Shown here in pieces: positions 47,118 to 55,476 of a DNA stretch of 64,000 nt. The position numbers and the translations under genes were made by a program. The notes under the pieces were generated by a model, which saw only the letters and a list, made by a program, of their open reading frames with translations, was not told the origin of the DNA and searched no databases. The stretch comes from Streptomyces sp. GSL17-111 (lineage in GTDB: Bacteria; Actinomycetota; Actinomycetes; Streptomycetales; Streptomycetaceae): positions 2,722,001 through 2,786,000 of the forward strand of contig NZ_JBAJNS010000001.1 in the NCBI RefSeq assembly GCF_037911585.1. Reading direction: 5' to 3'. The stretch's first letter is position 1. Each line of letters opens with the position of its first letter.

Positions 47118-47324
47118 GCGTCACCCGCGTCACCCACACACCCAAACCGGCCCCTGACCAGCCGCAACAACGGTGACGCACCACCAACAGGCTGCGTCAC
47201 CCCGCGTCACCCGCGTCACCCCCGTGACGCACGCCCGCGTCACCCCATGACGCACCCCAACGCCCTGCGTCACCACAAACCTGCAGGTCAGACACCACAC
47301 GTGACGCAGATGACGCGGTGACGC
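47118..47324. repeat. GCGTCAC iteron array, likely origin of replication of the AICE
   Basis: Eleven copies of the 7-mer GCGTCAC occur in 207 bp: seven forward (47118, 47127, 47194, 47204, 47213, 47237, 47267) and four reverse (47173, 47224, 47301, 47318). Two further TGACGC variants lie at 47248 and 47311. The stretch lies in a 455-bp gap between helicase and Xis with no gene; AT-rich runs flank it. Repeats of this kind next to replication genes usually bind the initiator. The rest of the gap holds a GCAAGAAGAGCACC...GGTGCTCCTCTTGC inverted repeat at 46953-47001, which may be a terminator. Confidence 0.7.
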
Positions 47325-47391
47325 AGAAAACCCCACCTCGGACACACAACCCAACTCAAGAGAGCGCCGCGACACCCGAAGGGATCTCCCC

Positions 47392-47580
47392 ATGGCCCGT
47401 CCGCAGATGCTCAAACTCCCCGAAGTCCTCGACGAGATCGGCATGAGCCGCGCCGCCTTCTACCGCATGCGCGCCAGGGGACAGGCCCCTCGGCTCCGGA
47501 AACTGCCCAACGGACAGATCCGCGTGAGCCGGGCAGACCTCGACGCCTGGTGGGGGCAGTGCGACGAAAGCGCCGCCTGA
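47392..47580 (+). CDS. Excisionase/AlpA-like helix-turn-helix protein
   Basis: 62 residues. HTH KLPEVLDEIGMSRAAFYRMRARGQAPRLRK and wing PNGQIRVSRADLDAWWGQ are the MerR-like AlpA/Xis fold. It sits just upstream of the integrase and downstream of the iterons. Start ATG 47392 with GAAGGGA upstream. It would direct Int toward excision and may also act as a regulator. Confidence 0.85.
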   Translation: MARPQMLKLPEVLDEIGMSRAAFYRMRARGQAPRLRKLPNGQIRVSRADLDAWWGQCDESAA

Positions 47581-47594
47581 ATCTGGTCCATTCC

Positions 47595-47622
47595 GAGAGC
47601 CCCCGCTGCGGCGGGGGCTCTC
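47595..47622 (+). terminator. Hairpin between xis and int
   Basis: Perfect inverted repeat GAGAGCCCCCGC/GCGGGGGCTCTC with loop TGCG, just after the xis stop. It could end or attenuate transcription before int, separating the levels of Xis and Int. Confidence 0.7.
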
Positions 47623-47638
47623 CCTCATGAGGAGAACT

Positions 47639-49015
47639 ATGCACAGCTACGACGTGCGCATTTGGAGTATTCGAAAGCGCCAGAGCAAGGCTGCACCGTT
47701 CCAACTGCGATGGCAGGTGAACGGCAAGGAGTATCAGGAGAAGTTCGCCACCAAGACGCTCGCCGACGCACGCCGCGCGGAGCTGCTGACCGCGACGCGC
47801 AAGGGCGAGCCGTTCGACACCGAATCCGGGCTTCCCGTTACGGAAGTGCGTGAGCGGAACCGTACGAGCTGGTATGCCCATGCCCGTGCGCACGCGGCCC
47901 GGAAGTGGCCGGCGGCAGCGGCCAAGCACCGGGCCAGCATCGCCGAAAGCCTCACCATCGCCACGATGGCGCTGTGTCCGGAGGGGAAGGGCCGCCCTGC
48001 GGACGACCTCTTGCGCAGGGCCCTCTACCAGTGGGCATTCAACGCCGGACGCCACGAGCAGAAGCCCCCGGAGCAGGAAGCCAAAGCACTGACGTGGGTG
48101 GAACGCAACGCACCGACCGTGGCCGAACTGGACAGCGCCAAGCGCGTGCGCATGGTGCTTGAGCACTTGGCCAAGCGGCAAGACGGGAAGCCCGCCGCCG
48201 CGAACACGTTCCGACGGCGTCGCGCCGTGCTGAGCAACTGCCTGCGACTGGCCGTCGAGCACGAGCTTCTGCCCGGAAACCCGCTGCATCGCGTCCACTG
48301 GGAAACGCCCAAAGCCGCAGAGGAACTGGACGTGCGGAGCGTCGCCACCCCGGCTCAGGCTCGGTCCCTCTTGGACGCGGTCCGCGCGCAGGGGCCCCGG
48401 GGTGCCCACCTGGTCGCGTTCTTCGCGTGCATCTACTACGCGGCGATGCGACCCGAGGAGGTATCGATGCTCAGTGCCGACCAGTGCGACCTTCCCCAGG
48501 AAGGATGGGGCCGACTCATGCTCGCCGGTGCACGGCCACAGGTCGGGTCGGCGTGGACGGACGACGGCAAGCCGTACGAGGAGCGGCAATTGAAGCACCG
48601 GGCCCACCGTGCGGTCCGCCCGGTGCCCATTCCGCCCGTGCTGGTCGGCATCCTGCGCGATCACCTGGAAGCCTCCGGGGCCACGACCGACGGGCGACTG
48701 TTCAGCGCCGTGCGGGGTGGTCCGGTCCGGTCGCAGGAGTACGGCGCTGTGTGGAAGGAGGCCCGCCGGAAGGCGCTCACACCCGCGCAGATCGCTTCCC
48801 CGCTGGCCGCGATCCCGTACGACCTGCGGCATGCGTGCGTGTCCTTCTGGCTCCGCTCTGGGGTGAGCCTGGCCGAGACAGCCCGCCGCGCGGGACAGAG
48901 CGTCGCCGTACTCCAGCGCTACTACGCCAAGGTTCTGGACGGTGAGGAGGACAGGATGAACGCCCTGATCGAGCAGGGTTTGGCGGAGCACGAGGGCGGC
49001 CCGGAGGGGCCCTGA
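47639..49015 (+). CDS. Tyrosine recombinase integrase of the tRNA-Ser AICE
   Basis: About 458 residues. The N-terminal arm-binding/SAM-like part extends to about 230. The catalytic domain has the first Arg in YYAAMRPEEVSML, the second Arg in PYDLRHACVSFWL (with Tyr where the first His is commonly found), and the nucleophile Tyr in SVAVLQRYYAKVL; the position of the third His is occupied by Gln (RRAGQS). The start ATG at 47639 follows GAGGAGAAC; an in-frame ATG lies 12 nt upstream. It is directed to the tRNA-Ser(UGA) 3' half, 135 nt beyond its stop. Confidence 0.9.
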   Translation: MHSYDVRIWSIRKRQSKAAPFQLRWQVNGKEYQEKFATKTLADARRAELLTATRKGEPFDTESGLPVTEVRERNRTSWYAHARAHAARKWPAAAAKHRASIAESLTIATMALCPEGKGRPADDLLRRALYQWAFNAGRHEQKPPEQEAKALTWVERNAPTVAELDSAKRVRMVLEHLAKRQDGKPAAANTFRRRRAVLSNCLRLAVEHELLPGNPLHRVHWETPKAAEELDVRSVATPAQARSLLDAVRAQGPRGAHLVAFFACIYYAAMRPEEVSMLSADQCDLPQEGWGRLMLAGARPQVGSAWTDDGKPYEERQLKHRAHRAVRPVPIPPVLVGILRDHLEASGATTDGRLFSAVRGGPVRSQEYGAVWKEARRKALTPAQIASPLAAIPYDLRHACVSFWLRSGVSLAETARRAGQSVAVLQRYYAKVLDGEEDRMNALIEQGLAEHEGGPEGP

Positions 49016-49018
49016 TTC

Positions 49019-49038
49019 CTGGCCGCAGGTTGGCCGCA
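49019..49038. promoter_or_regulatory. Candidate integrase arm-type site, right
   Basis: CTGGCCGCAGGTTGGCCGCA lies just beyond the integrase stop, a counterpart of 35006-35025 inside the left end (shared CAGGTTGGCC). Confidence 0.45.
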
Positions 49039-49092
49039 CGCACTGGTCAGGAGTGGGATACCGGCGAATCAGAGTGAGACAGGGTGAACGCC

Positions 49093-49125
49093 GAAGGGGT
49101 GCCCGTCGTGGACGGGCACCCCTTC
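49093..49125 (+). terminator. Integrase terminator
   Basis: Perfect 15-bp hairpin GAAGGGGTGCCCGTC/GACGGGCACCCCTTC with loop GTG, downstream of the integrase and 25 nt before the core. It stops element transcription from running into the tRNA gene. Confidence 0.8.
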
Positions 49126-49147
49126 TGAGCTGGGCGTTCTACGACCT

Positions 49148-49209
49148 GGGCGGAGGCGGTGGGATTTGAACCCACGGTGACATCGCTGCCACGACGGTTT
49201 TCAAGACCG
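49148..49209. repeat. attR core, 62-bp repeat within tRNA-Ser(UGA)
   Basis: Identical to 34873-34934. It restores the 3' half of the tRNA gene in the integrated state. Confidence 0.93.
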
Positions 49210-49237
49210 TTCCCTTCGGCCGCTCGGGCACACCTCC
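49151..49237 (-). tRNA. tRNA-Ser (anticodon UGA)
   Basis: Minus strand, 87 nt, type II with a long variable arm. Acceptor stem GGAGGTG/CGCCTCC with one G-U pair; the anticodon stem-loop ACGGTCTTGAAAACCGT gives UGA; T-arm GGTTCAAATCC. CCA is not encoded. It is the target of the current AICE and of at least two earlier ones. Confidence 0.93.
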
Positions 49238-49283
49238 CCGCGCCACGCGGGTGCGCTGCGCGGCGCGGGAACAGCCTAACCGG

Positions 49284-50999
49284 TCAGCCGTCGCCGACGC
49301 GCTCGCCCAGGGTCAGTTCGATCTGGTTCTGCTTGCCGTCGCGCTCGTAGGTCAGGGTGACCTTGTCGCCGGGCGTGTGGGTCCAGATCTCGCTGATGAG
49401 GGTCGGGCCGCTGTCGATCGGGGCGCCGTCGAACTTGGTGATGACGTCGCCCGGCCGGAGGCCGGCCTCGTCCGCCGGGCCGCCCGGGGTGAGGGCCTCG
49501 GAGTCGCCCTCGCCGCGTTCGGAGATGACGGCGCCGTCGTTGCCCTGCCGCATGTCGACGGTGGCGCCGATGATCGGGTAGACCGGGCGGCCGGTCTCGA
49601 TGAGGGTCTGGGCGACGCGCTTGGCCTGGTCGACGGGGATGGCGAAGCCGAGGCCGATGCTGCCGGCCGGGCCCTCCATCGGGCCGCCGCCCGTGGACTG
49701 GATGGCGGAGTTGACGCCGATGACCTCGCCGTCCGCGTTGAGGAGCGGGCCGCCGGAGTTGCCGGGGTTGATCGAGGCGTCGGTCTGGAGGGCGCTCATG
49801 TAGGAGGCCGAGGAGCCCTGGGCGTCGCTGGAGGCGACGGGGCGGTTGAGCGCGGAGACGATGCCGGTGGTCACGGTGCCGGAGAGACCGAAGGGCGCGC
49901 CGATGGCGATCGTCGAGTCGCCGACGGCCACGTCGTCGGAGTCGCCGAGGGGGAGCGGGGTGAGGGTGACGCCCTCGGGGTCGGTGAGCTTGATGACGGC
50001 GATGTCGTACCCCTCGGCGCGGCCGACGACCTCGGCGTCGTACTGCTTGCCGTCGGAGAAGACGACGGTGAGCTCGGCGCCGTCGGCAGCGCTGGCGACC
50101 ACGTGGTTGTTCGTCAGGATGTGGCCCTGCTTGTCGAAGACGAAGCCGGTGCCGGTGCCGCCGCCCTGGCTGTCGCTGCCGCCGTTGACCTGGATGGTGA
50201 CGACGCTCGGCAGGGCCTCGTCGGCGATGCCGGCGACGGAGTCCGGCGGGCGGTTGAGGGCCTGGCGCCCGTCGCGCGCGGGTGACTCGACGGTCTCGGA
50301 GGAGGAGCCGCTGGTGCGGTCGGCCGCCCAGTATCCGACGCCGCCGCCGACGCCGCCGATGAGGAGGGCGCCCACCAGGGCCGCGGCGATCAGCGGGCCG
50401 CGGCGCTTGCGGGGGGCCGGGGGCGGAGGCAGCGGGGCCCCCCACGGCTGGGTCGGGCCGTGGCCCCCGGGACCGCCGTGGCCCCCGGGCCCGTGGCCGG
50501 GGCCGCCGTGGCCGGGGCCACCGGCCCCCCCGTGGCCGCCGTAGCCGGGGCCGCCGGGGCCCGGGTCGTTCGGGCCGTGGGCGTGGCCGGGGGGCGGGGT
50601 GGTGGGGGGCGGGGTGTCACCAGAGGACGCGCCCGGGGTGCCCGGCGGGGGCGTCGGGGAGGCCGGGGGCGGGCCCCAGCCGGCCGTGGGCTGCTGGGCC
50701 GCCGGGGCCGGGTGCTGCTGCCACGCCTCGGCGGGGACCGTGGAACCCGGCGCGGCCGGGGGCGCGGCGGGAGGCGCGGGGGCGGGGGCGGAGTCCGGCC
50801 CCGGAGCGGGCGGACCGGCCGCGTCGGTGGCTTCGGGAGCGGCTTCGGTGGCCGGGAGCGGCGCCGTCGCGTCGTCGGATGCGGGCCGCTGCGGAGCGTC
50901 GGGGGACGCCGCCGGGGGCACGTGGTCGCCGGAGGCCGACGGCCGGCCGGCGCGGCGCTCCTCAGCCGATCGGTCCACGCCCTCGTGCTCGGTGTTCAC
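49284..50999 (-). CDS. HtrA/DegP-like membrane-anchored serine protease
   Basis: 571 residues. A long Pro/Gly-rich cytoplasmic N-terminus with GGHGGPGHG-type repeats precedes one membrane segment (GPLIAAALVGALLIGGVGGGVGYW, near 200-225). The trypsin-like domain has the catalytic triad His in LTNNHVV (near 298), Asp in EGYDIAVI (near 331) and Ser in INPGNSGGPLL (near 415). A C-terminal PDZ domain follows (LTPGGPADEAGLRPGDVITKFDG). The protease would face the outside and act in envelope protein quality control. GTG start at 50999 behind GAGGAGAC. It is divergent from the GDPD gene. Confidence 0.9.
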   Translation of the reverse strand: MNTEHEGVDRSAEERRAGRPSASGDHVPPAASPDAPQRPASDDATAPLPATEAAPEATDAAGPPAPGPDSAPAPAPPAAPPAAPGSTVPAEAWQQHPAPAAQQPTAGWGPPPASPTPPPGTPGASSGDTPPPTTPPPGHAHGPNDPGPGGPGYGGHGGAGGPGHGGPGHGPGGHGGPGGHGPTQPWGAPLPPPPAPRKRRGPLIAAALVGALLIGGVGGGVGYWAADRTSGSSSETVESPARDGRQALNRPPDSVAGIADEALPSVVTIQVNGGSDSQGGGTGTGFVFDKQGHILTNNHVVASAADGAELTVVFSDGKQYDAEVVGRAEGYDIAVIKLTDPEGVTLTPLPLGDSDDVAVGDSTIAIGAPFGLSGTVTTGIVSALNRPVASSDAQGSSASYMSALQTDASINPGNSGGPLLNADGEVIGVNSAIQSTGGGPMEGPAGSIGLGFAIPVDQAKRVAQTLIETGRPVYPIIGATVDMRQGNDGAVISERGEGDSEALTPGGPADEAGLRPGDVITKFDGAPIDSGPTLISEIWTHTPGDKVTLTYERDGKQNQIELTLGERVGDG

Positions 51000-51236
51000 A
51001 GCAGTCTCCTCGGTTCCAGTCGTCGCCTTCGCGGTCACCACCGGTGTGGGACGCGGTGGCGCCGCACGGAGCCGGCGGCGCTGCGGCCCCGGTTCCAGTG
51101 TGCAGACAGCTTTGCCCATAGGACGTCAGGGCGGCGTAAGCCATGCGGCTACCCTGCGGCCGCTCCTTTACGCGCCGCACATCGTGCCCGGCCACGGACG
51201 GTACGGGAGGGTGGCGTGGGGTGGCACGATGTCAGC

Positions 51237-52022
51237 GTGCGACGTCCTGTTTCCGTCATAGCGCACCGCGGCGCGTCCGAGGACGCCCCGGAGCACACGC
51301 TCGCCGCCTACCGGATGGCCATCGAGCACGGCGCCGACGGCCTGGAGTGCGACGTCCGGCTCACGGCCGACGGGCATCTGGTGTGCGTGCACGACCGCCG
51401 CGTCGACCGGGTGTCCAACGGCCGGGGCGCGGTGTCGACGCTGGAGCTGGCCGATCTCGCGGCGCTGGACTTCGGCTCGTGGAAGGACCCGTACGAGAAG
51501 CCCGAGTCCATGGACCGGCACGGCCGTTCGGTGCTGACGCTGGAGCGGTTGCTCCGGCTGGTGAAGGAGTCCGAGCAGGCGGGGCGCCGGGTGGAGCTCG
51601 CCATCGAGACCAAGCACCCGACGCGTTGGGCGGGGCAGGTGGAGGACCGGCTGGTGGCGCTGGTGCGGGAGTACGAGTTGACGGAGTCGGTGCGGGTGAT
51701 GAGCTTCTCGGCGCGGTCGCTGCACCGGGTGCGCAGGGCGCTCCCGCAGGTCCCGACGGTGTACCTGATGCAGTTCCTGCTGCCGCGCCACCGCGAGGGG
51801 CGGCTGCCGCCGGGCGTGGGGATCACCGGGCCGGGCATGCGGATCATCCGCAACCACCCGGACTACGTCATCCGCGCTCAGCGCGCCGGGCACCAGGTGC
51901 ACGTGTGGACGGTGGACGATCCGGTGGACGTGGAGCTGTGCGCGCGGCTGGACGTCGACGCGATCATCACCAACCGGCCGCGTCAGGTCATCGACCAGCT
52001 GCGGGTCCTGGGTCGCAGGTGA
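51237..52022 (+). CDS. Glycerophosphodiester phosphodiesterase
   Basis: 261 residues, GDPD family. HRGASEDAPEHTLAAY at residues 10-25 holds the catalytic HR and the conserved E-N/H-T. ECDVRLTADGHLVCVHD near 40-57 holds the metal-binding ExD and the second catalytic His. LAIETKHP near 120 carries the third acidic residue, and VHVWTVDDP near 223 is the closing motif. It hydrolyses glycerophosphodiesters to glycerol 3-phosphate and an alcohol. No signal peptide, so cytoplasmic. GTG start at 51237. Confidence 0.92.
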   Translation: MRRPVSVIAHRGASEDAPEHTLAAYRMAIEHGADGLECDVRLTADGHLVCVHDRRVDRVSNGRGAVSTLELADLAALDFGSWKDPYEKPESMDRHGRSVLTLERLLRLVKESEQAGRRVELAIETKHPTRWAGQVEDRLVALVREYELTESVRVMSFSARSLHRVRRALPQVPTVYLMQFLLPRHREGRLPPGVGITGPGMRIIRNHPDYVIRAQRAGHQVHVWTVDDPVDVELCARLDVDAIITNRPRQVIDQLRVLGRR

Positions 52023-52219
52023 GCGCCGGGACGGGGTGACGGCGGTCGCTTCGGCGACGTTTGTCAAGACCACCGGCGCGGGTTACTCACGGGGAGTGCA
52101 CCGGCGCATTCGGTGGGTACCGCTTCGTGAGTAATGCGTCAATACTCGGGCACGGGTCGGTTTCCGCCCTGTGCCGAGAGGGCATTCATGACGTTGCGTG
52201 GGGCGAAGGAGGTACGGGG

Positions 52220-52759
52220 GTGGCATTCGTGGTGGCACAGGAAGTGCCGACGTCTTCGACGATGGCCGTTCCCCACGGTCCCGTCGGCGTCGGCCCGGCG
52301 AGACGGCGGATGCGGGACGAGCTGCGCGCCTCCGGGACGCCCGACACGGTCGTGGACGACGCCGTGCTGATCCTCTCGGAGCTGCTGAGCAACGCGGCCC
52401 GGCACGCACGTCCGCTGCCGCCGGACGAGTCGGTGCGGGCGGGCTGGCACCGGGGTGTCGCCGGGGAGGTCACGATCTCCGTCACGGACGGGGGCGGGCC
52501 GACGCGCCCGCTGCCCGCGACGCCCTCGGTCACGGCCCGAGGGGGGCGCGGGCTCTCCATCATCACGACGCTCGCGCAGGCCTGGGGTGTGCGGGAGGAC
52601 GTGGAGCAGGAGGCCGTCACGGTCTGGGCCGTGGTGGGGCGCCCGGAGTTCGGCGCGGGCGCGAAGGGCGCGGCGCACGCGCCGACAGGTGTGCCGACGG
52701 GGCGGGGCGGCATCGAGGGCCTGGACGGGTTCGAGGGGCTGGACGGCATCGGCGTCTGA
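52220..52759 (+). CDS. RsbW-like ATP-binding anti-sigma/serine kinase
   Basis: 179 residues. HATPase fold: N box [14 protein letters not shown] near 57-70 binds Mg-ATP, G1 box [12 protein letters not shown] near 95 and G2 [17 protein letters not shown] near 118-133. Such single-domain kinases bind sigma factors or phosphorylate anti-sigma antagonists, often paired with PP2C phosphatases; one lies at 55.5 kb. The C-terminal Gly-rich tail ([16 protein letters not shown]) is unusual. GTG start at 52220 with GGAGG seven nt upstream. Confidence 0.85.
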   Translation: MAFVVAQEVPTSSTMAVPHGPVGVGPARRRMRDELRASGTPDTVVDDAVLILSELLSNAARHARPLPPDESVRAGWHRGVAGEVTISVTDGGGPTRPLPATPSVTARGGRGLSIITTLAQAWGVREDVEQEAVTVWAVVGRPEFGAGAKGAAHAPTGVPTGRGGIEGLDGFEGLDGIGV

Positions 52760-52946
52760 CGCGGCGGCCTGCCCGGGCGGCTTCCTGTCCTGGCGGGGCC
52801 CGAGCGGCGACCGGCCCGGGGGAAGCCCTCCTCTGCGCGGGGAATACCCGACGACGGCGGGAACGGCGTACGGTTTGAAGCGCCGGCCGGGCCCCAGCGC
52901 TGCCGGTCAGTCTGTCCGCCAGTGTGACGCACGGAGAATCCGCCTC

Positions 52947-53915
52947 ATGGCCAAGAAGCGCCGTCCCCAGCCCCAGTCCGCGAAGCCGCAACTCGTCGAC
53001 GGGGAGGTCCCGGTCGTCGGTGCGCGGGAACCGTGCCCGTGCGGTTCGGGACGCCGCTACAAGGCGTGCCACGGGCGCGCGGCGGCGCAGGCGGCGACGG
53101 AGCTGGTGCAGCGGCCCTTCGAGGGCCTGGCCGGTGAGTGCGACTGGGTCGCGCTGCGCGAGCTGGTCCCCGCCGCGACGGTCCCGTTGACGTTGGCCGA
53201 CGGTCTGCCCGACGGCGTCCCCTCCCTCACGCTGGCGACGGTGCTGCCGATGGCCTGGCCGGCGCTGCGGCGCGACGACGGCGCGGTGATGATCGGGCTG
53301 CAGAACGACACGGCCTCGGGCGACCTGAGCCGCGACCTGGCGGACGTCCTGCGGCGTGCGCTGACGTCCGAGCCCGGGCAGCCGGTGCCGGCGGAGCGCG
53401 CGGAGAGCGGCGGGCCGCGGTTGCAGGATCTGCTGGACCCGGCGGCGGCGTTCGTCCCGGAGGTGCACGAGGGTTTCGAGTTCTGGCTGCCGGACGCCGA
53501 GAGCGCGAGCGGCGAGGTGGCGGCCTCGTTGGAGCGGGCCAACGCCGCCGCGCTGCCGACCGCTCGGCTCACCGGCGTGGAGGCGGCCTACTGGTGCCGC
53601 ACGCCGGAGAAGAACCACCTGCGCTGGGTCATGCCGCACTCCGAGGAGCGGCTGATGAACGCGCTGGCCAGGCTGCACGCCGCAGGCGCGTCCGGGCTGG
53701 GCGACGGCACGCGGCTGGTGGGCTCGTTCCGCGCGCACGGTCTGATGGTGCCGGTGTGGGACCTGCCGGGCGCGATGACCGCCGAGGAGTGCGAGAAGCC
53801 CGCGCAGGCGTTCGCGGAGCGGCTGGGTGACGCGCTGGCCGACGACGGGCCGCTCACGGCGGACGAACGGCGGGCGCGCAGCGGGCTGACCAACCGGCAG
53901 ATCACGCTGAGTTGA
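52947..53915 (+). CDS. SEC-C motif protein (DUF5926-like)
   Basis: 322 residues. The N-terminus carries a SEC-C zinc-binding motif, [15 protein letters not shown] (near 30-44). The rest of about 270 residues is conserved in actinobacteria as DUF5926, with features such as [19 protein letters not shown] and [21 protein letters not shown]. The function is not known. ATG start at 52947. Preceded by a 187-nt gap without a gene. Confidence 0.82.
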   Translation: MAKKRRPQPQSAKPQLVDGEVPVVGAREPCPCGSGRRYKACHGRAAAQAATELVQRPFEGLAGECDWVALRELVPAATVPLTLADGLPDGVPSLTLATVLPMAWPALRRDDGAVMIGLQNDTASGDLSRDLADVLRRALTSEPGQPVPAERAESGGPRLQDLLDPAAAFVPEVHEGFEFWLPDAESASGEVAASLERANAAALPTARLTGVEAAYWCRTPEKNHLRWVMPHSEERLMNALARLHAAGASGLGDGTRLVGSFRAHGLMVPVWDLPGAMTAEECEKPAQAFAERLGDALADDGPLTADERRARSGLTNRQITLS

Positions 53916-54006
53916 GCGGGGGCGTCACCGGCGGCCCGTGGCGGGCGGCGGACGCGCGGCGGCGCGCGTCCGCCCGGCGGCGACGCCGTTGAACACTCAA
54001 TTACTT

Positions 54007-54020
54007 GTGACCCTCGTCAC
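54007..54020. promoter_or_regulatory. Crp-type palindrome
   Basis: GTGACCCTCGTCAC matches the Streptomyces Crp consensus GTG(N6)GNCAC, and the wider TTGTGAC-CCTC-GTCACAA is an 18-bp inverted repeat. The nearest downstream transcripts are the hairpin region at 54022-54147 and the DUF5926 gene's 3' end. Confidence 0.5.
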
Positions 54021-54021
54021 A

Positions 54022-54147
54022 ACTCCCCTTTTCAGGCCCGCAGTACGGGGCTGAAAAGGAGTGCGGGATTTGCGAACGGCCCAAGTCTTGTTACCGTTCT
54101 CAGAGCCCGGTCGCTGGTGCATCCCCCGTCGCCAGCGACCGGGTTTT
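54022..54147 (+). ncRNA. Possible small RNA with two strong hairpins
   Basis: First hairpin ACTCCCCTTTTCAG ... CTGAAAAGGAGT at 54022-54062. Second, CCCGGTCGCTGG ... CCAGCGACCGGG at 54106-54143, has a C-rich loop (TGCATCCCCCGTCG) and a T-run (TTTT) after it, so it is also a terminator. TTGCGA at 54070 and TACCGT about 16 nt later could be -35 and -10. Coding potential is low. It may simply be an attenuator or the terminator of the upstream gene. Confidence 0.35.
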
Positions 54148-54207
54148 CTCATGCCCGGACGCGCCCCGGACGCACCGCGTGCGCCCCGGGCCGCCCCCTC
54201 GCGCCCC

Positions 54208-54927
54208 TCAGTGCGCGAGGCGGTCACCACCGTCCGGAGCGGCCCTACCGGCGTCCACCAGGACGTCGAGCAGCGGCTCCGTGCCGGGCAGGTACGGCAC
54301 GTCGCCCTCCGGCGGACGCAGCCAGCGCACCGGCCCGGCGGGCAACTGTGTGGGGGGCAGCGGCACGTAGCCGCCCTCCCCGTGAAAGCGCAGGGAGCTG
54401 GGCACCCAGTCCCGCGCGTACAGCAGTTCCCCGAGTTCGGCCAGGTCGTACGGCCGGACGAGCAGGGCGACGCGGGTCGGGGTGGCCAGCGCGGGCCCGG
54501 TCCGCAGGCCCAGCCGGTCGCACGCCTCCAGCGCCCCGACGCCGGCCTCCAGCGGGAGGCTCAGCGCGCACGGCGCCCGGCCGCCGGTGGCCAGGAGGAG
54601 GGCCGCGCCGGGACGGTTCGTCCACCACCAGCGCACCATGCGGGCGTCGGTCGTGGCGGCGAGCAGCGGGGGGTCCAGGGGGTGCGCGCCGGGTACGGCG
54701 CACTCCGGCAGCGGGCACGAACAGGCCATTGTCGCGTCGGTGCGCCGTCCGGAACCGTTCCCCCGCGCGGCACCGACGGCCTGCCGCAGCTGCCGTGACG
54801 GCCGCCAGGGCGGGGTCCGCGTCTCGACGCCGGGGACCACCGGCCATCGCCACCGGGTGGCGCAGGTCAGCGCGGCCGTACGCCGCGCCCATCGAGTGAC
54901 ACGTCGCCTTCCGAGGATCTCGCGCAT
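54208..54927 (-). CDS. Prim-Pol-like protein (bifunctional primase/polymerase N-terminal domain-like)
   Basis: 239 residues, starting MREILGRRRVTRWARR at ATG 54927. It has the Cys-rich ACSCPLPECAVPGAHPLD and WWWTNRPGAALLLATGG, like the Prim-Pol fold in actinobacterial proteins, but the catalytic acidic pair is not obvious. It is chromosomal, with no helicase or integrase nearby, so a replication role is doubtful; a regulatory or repair role is equally possible. The 54928-55476 gap upstream holds no evident gene. Confidence 0.6.
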   Translation of the reverse strand: MREILGRRRVTRWARRTAALTCATRWRWPVVPGVETRTPPWRPSRQLRQAVGAARGNGSGRRTDATMACSCPLPECAVPGAHPLDPPLLAATTDARMVRWWWTNRPGAALLLATGGRAPCALSLPLEAGVGALEACDRLGLRTGPALATPTRVALLVRPYDLAELGELLYARDWVPSSLRFHGEGGYVPLPPTQLPAGPVRWLRPPEGDVPYLPGTEPLLDVLVDAGRAAPDGGDRLAH

Positions 54928-55476
54928 GAGCGCTCGTTCCTTTCCGTAACGTCCGTAAACACCGACAGCTCGACGAAGGAAGGCTGTCGCTTTGCGTCGT
55001 GCCGTACTGCGTGATGCGCCGGGCGTTCTGCCGCATCGCCGGTACTGCTGCACTGGGTCCGGATCCCGTCACCGCGCGTGCAAGGCAGCGCATCATGCCG
55101 GGGCCGGGCGTGGAACGTGGCGGGGGGTGGCGCGCGCGTGGCGCTTGCGCTCTCGTCGTGCTGGGTTGTGCGTTCGATCCGAACGTGCCTGATGCCCTGC
55201 GTTTTCGCCACTCGGGAGGCCGGGCGACCGGTCCACCGGGCCGACCGCGCCTCACCGACTACGACGTGCAGCCTCGTCGTCAGGTTCCACATGGCGCCAA
55301 CTGCCCGCGTCCGCCGTGTTCATGCGTACCCGGTGCAGCCGTGCGACCGCTGCTGAGCCAGGCCAGTCGACCGTGAATATGCGCAAGCAGGGTACATTTT
55401 CAGCCAATCTGCGGGAGACTGAGAGCGTCACCCCCCGGCCCCGGACCTCCTGGACACCACCGCACCCAACCGGGCA

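Larger units (their letters stand above)
34873..49209. mobile_element. AICE of about 14.3 kb in tRNA-Ser(UGA), apparently complete
   Basis: Bounded by the 62-bp cores at 34873 and 49148. Gene order is that of a Prim-Pol type actinomycete integrative and conjugative element: GNAT and GntR regulator on the minus strand, then a rightward block of small genes, GGDEF, SpdB-like, further small genes, Tra, methyltransferase, Prim-Pol, helicase, iteron region, Xis, Int, tRNA. All replication, transfer and recombination genes have open frames; the methyltransferase is the only one with clear lesions. The mobile state and activity cannot be judged from sequence. Confidence 0.9.

Noticed and set aside
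47118..47324. CRISPR array
   Set aside because: Units are 7 bp, irregularly spaced and in both orientations, without spacer-length regularity or cas genes.
54928..55476. Small genes in the gap before the PP2C gene
   Set aside because: The open frames there are short, overlap on both strands, and lack ribosome binding sites and protein-like composition.
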